64,000 bases of DNA from Psoroptes ovis (lineage: Eukaryota; Arthropoda; Arachnida; Sarcoptiformes; Psoroptidae). Within the stretch, counting starts at the first letter, position 1. Every line of letters starts with the position of its first letter. The stretch covers positions 4,526,001-4,590,000 of the forward strand of contig PQWQ01000002.1 in NCBI GenBank assembly GCA_002943765.1. Reading direction: 5' to 3'. This document shows positions 62,538 through 64,000 of this stretch, one piece after another. A program made the translations under genes and the position numbers. A model generated the notes under the pieces. The model searched no databases, was not told where the DNA came from, and saw nothing but the letters and a program-made list of their open reading frames with translations.

Positions 62538-63448
62538 TTATTTATTGATACTGTTGCTGTTGTTGTTATTATTATTATTCATTTTATTACTATTTTTTGT
62601 TATTTTTTTCAGTGCATCACTATGTAATTTATATTCCAGTATACAATTTGCTGGTAAATTCAATATTCGTTTTAATGTATCACGTATTCGTTGTTTAATT
62701 TCATTATCATTACCATTACGATTCCAAACACAAATATAATCTTCTGTTTGTTTAGAATTTTGTGGAAACAAAAATATTATTTTTCATTTGGTAAATAATG
62801 TTAATTTAAAACAAACCATAATAGCGGCAAGCAACAACAATGCCACAAATGTCATCATCGACCATAAATTGTTCACCAATAAATGCAAACAATAAATTTT
62901 CCCAGAATCTTGAAGCAAGACCTTTTGGATTTAATTTAATTTAATATAATAAGAATTCATATTAGACACATTTATTTGAAATATCTCATCATAATCACCA
63001 ACCTTTGCGCAATCTCAATTTCCACATACCGCCATCTTTATTGGCTTCATCCTATGTAAATAAAGAAAAATAATCAAATAATTTTCGTCATTAATATTAA
63101 AAAATTAAGTTGATAAAGTTGGGAAAAATATTTACCTCCCATAGTGGTTTAATACCCGATTTAAATACATGTAAATCTGAATGTCCAGTCAGATCGTTTG
63201 GTCGCACCAAGTGAGTATAAACTGACCAAAAACTATTCAATGTATCAAATGTTGCAACTATTTTAAGATTTTGATCATAATTTTGTGAATTAGGTGTCAT
63301 TTTGCCACGATTTATTCCACGAAACCATACATCATATCGGTGTTGAAGCTTTTTAAGTTTGAAAACGAAAACACAATTAATATAATCTTTGAAATTTCAA
63401 GCAAATTATTGTCTATTGATTTACTTTGCAATCTTTATCATTCATCAT
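62538..63448 (-). CDS. EIF4E2: eIF4E homologous protein (4EHP, eIF4E2), cap-binding translational repressor
   Basis: Five exons on the minus strand: 63425-63448 (ATG 63448, 8 codons), 63136-63348, 63003-63051, 62817-62921, 62538-62743; 597 nt, 198 aa. Cap-binding fold signature: LQHRYDVWF, FDTLNSFWSVYTHLVRP, TGHSDLHVFKSGIKPLWEDE, LASRFWENLLFAFIGEQF, and RIRDTLKRILNLP. VRPNDLTGHSD and the Tyr in NYDQNLK are the 4EHP type, not eIF4E-1. The cap-sandwich residues appear as Tyr (NSQNYDQNL) and Trp (PLWE), as in vertebrate 4EHP. It binds capped mRNAs without recruiting eIF4G, so it represses translation (family knowledge). The C-terminus is a low-complexity Asn/Ser tail. Divergently transcribed from LCMT1. 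Confidence 0.93.
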
Positions 63449-63508
63449 TACTGATCCTTTTTCAAGCTGCTATTGTTGTGTTCAAGAAACAAATAGAAAC
63501 TATTGAAA
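63449..63508. promoter_or_regulatory. Compact bidirectional promoter/5' UTR between eIF4E2 and LCMT1
   Basis: The two start codons (63448 minus, 63509 plus) are only 60 bp apart, so both 5' UTRs and core promoters must lie in or overlap this interval, or overlap the opposite gene. No TATA motif is obvious. Function is inferred from arrangement alone. Confidence 0.55.
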
Positions 63509-64000
63509 ATGTATAGCAATACTGAATGGACTAATAGCGAAGCAAGTCGCACAAAATTATGGTTATCGCAACAAAATTATTTAAAAGATGATTTTATTAA
63601 ATATTTTTGCCAACATTCAATGAAAAGAGCACCTGAAATAAATCGTGGTTACTTTGTACGATGTTATTCAATTGCTCATGCTGTAAAACGATTCTGTTCA
63701 AAAGATGGTGCTAACAGTCAAATTGTGAATATTGGTTCAGGTTTTGATACAATTTTCTGGAGGTAAAAAATTTGCAAATCAACTTTTAATAAAAAATTAA
63801 TTATTTAAATTTCAATAATGAAATAGATTGAAGACCGATCCTAACATCAAATTTGCCCGCTATGTTGATGTCGATGTTGATGACGTGATTGATAATAAAA
63901 TTCATGTCATACAAAAACATAATGAATTATTAGAACATTGTGGTAAAGTTGAAAAATCATCAACATCACAATTCGTTTCTGAATATTATAATGCGATAGC
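63509..64000 (+). CDS. LCMT1: Leucine carboxyl methyltransferase 1 (LCMT1), 5' part cut by window end
   Basis: Exons 63509-63762 (ATG at 63509; an upstream TTG at 63503 is not needed) and 63827 onward, still open at 64000. About 140 residues visible. Family motifs: KRAPEINRGYFVRC and the SAM-binding IVNIGSGFDTIFWRL, then YVDVDVDDVI. LCMT1 methylates the C-terminal leucine of the PP2A catalytic subunit, steering holoenzyme assembly, in the cytosol (family knowledge). The phase 2 junction (AG then A) recreates Arg. Head-to-head with eIF4E2. Confidence 0.93.

Noticed and set aside
1..64000. tRNA, rRNA, CRISPR or bacterial-style operon features
   Set aside because: No B-box like tRNA signature, rRNA similarity or regularly spaced repeat array was found by eye, and the genes are spliced eukaryotic genes.

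Overview
The window looks like nuclear DNA from an arthropod, most plausibly an astigmatan (dust or mange type) mite. It is very AT-rich, full of A/T runs and tri/tetranucleotide microsatellites. It holds compact metazoan genes with short GT-AG introns, low-complexity Asn/Ser/His/Gln coding tracts, a mariner and two non-LTR retrotransposons. The genus is inference; metazoan origin is firm because several bilaterian orthologues can be spliced exon by exon. No rRNA, tRNA or CRISPR array was seen.

Layout, left to right. 1-4956 (+): 3' part of an otopetrin-like proton channel with a 27-nt microexon. 8161-10332 (-): single-exon LRR transmembrane receptor. About 10560-14970 (-): I-superclade non-LTR retrotransposon with intact ORF1 and ORF2 (endonuclease, RT, RNase H). 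About 14.97-25.79 kb: no gene recognised. 25791-26258 (-): TMEM170 orthologue. 26701-27964: decayed mariner with near-perfect inverted repeats and flanking TA. 28.0-34.2 kb: no gene recognised. 34185-36340 (+): signal-peptide protein with an LRR-N-terminal-like part. 39436-41401 (-): complete SLC7 amino-acid transporter light chain. 46653-47399 (-): a second three-exon SLC7 N-terminal half, phase-compatible with the shared downstream exons. About 50373-55480 (-): second non-LTR retrotransposon with intact ORFs and a minisatellite 3' UTR. 57.7-59.1 kb (+): weak multi-exon candidate. 59486-61925 (+): TBC1D24/skywalker orthologue. 62538-63448 (-): eIF4E2/4EHP. 63509-64000 (+): start of LCMT1, head-to-head with eIF4E2 across 60 bp.

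The genes are not an operon. They are independent housekeeping and membrane genes (proton channel, ER membrane shaping, amino-acid transport, synaptic vesicle traffic, cap-dependent repression, PP2A methylation) separated by AT-rich deserts that carry the transposons.

The most interesting points are the duplicated and probably alternative N-terminal half of the SLC7 gene, the two apparently intact non-LTR elements sharing one ORF1/ORF2 overlap geometry, and the short eIF4E2/LCMT1 divergent promoter.
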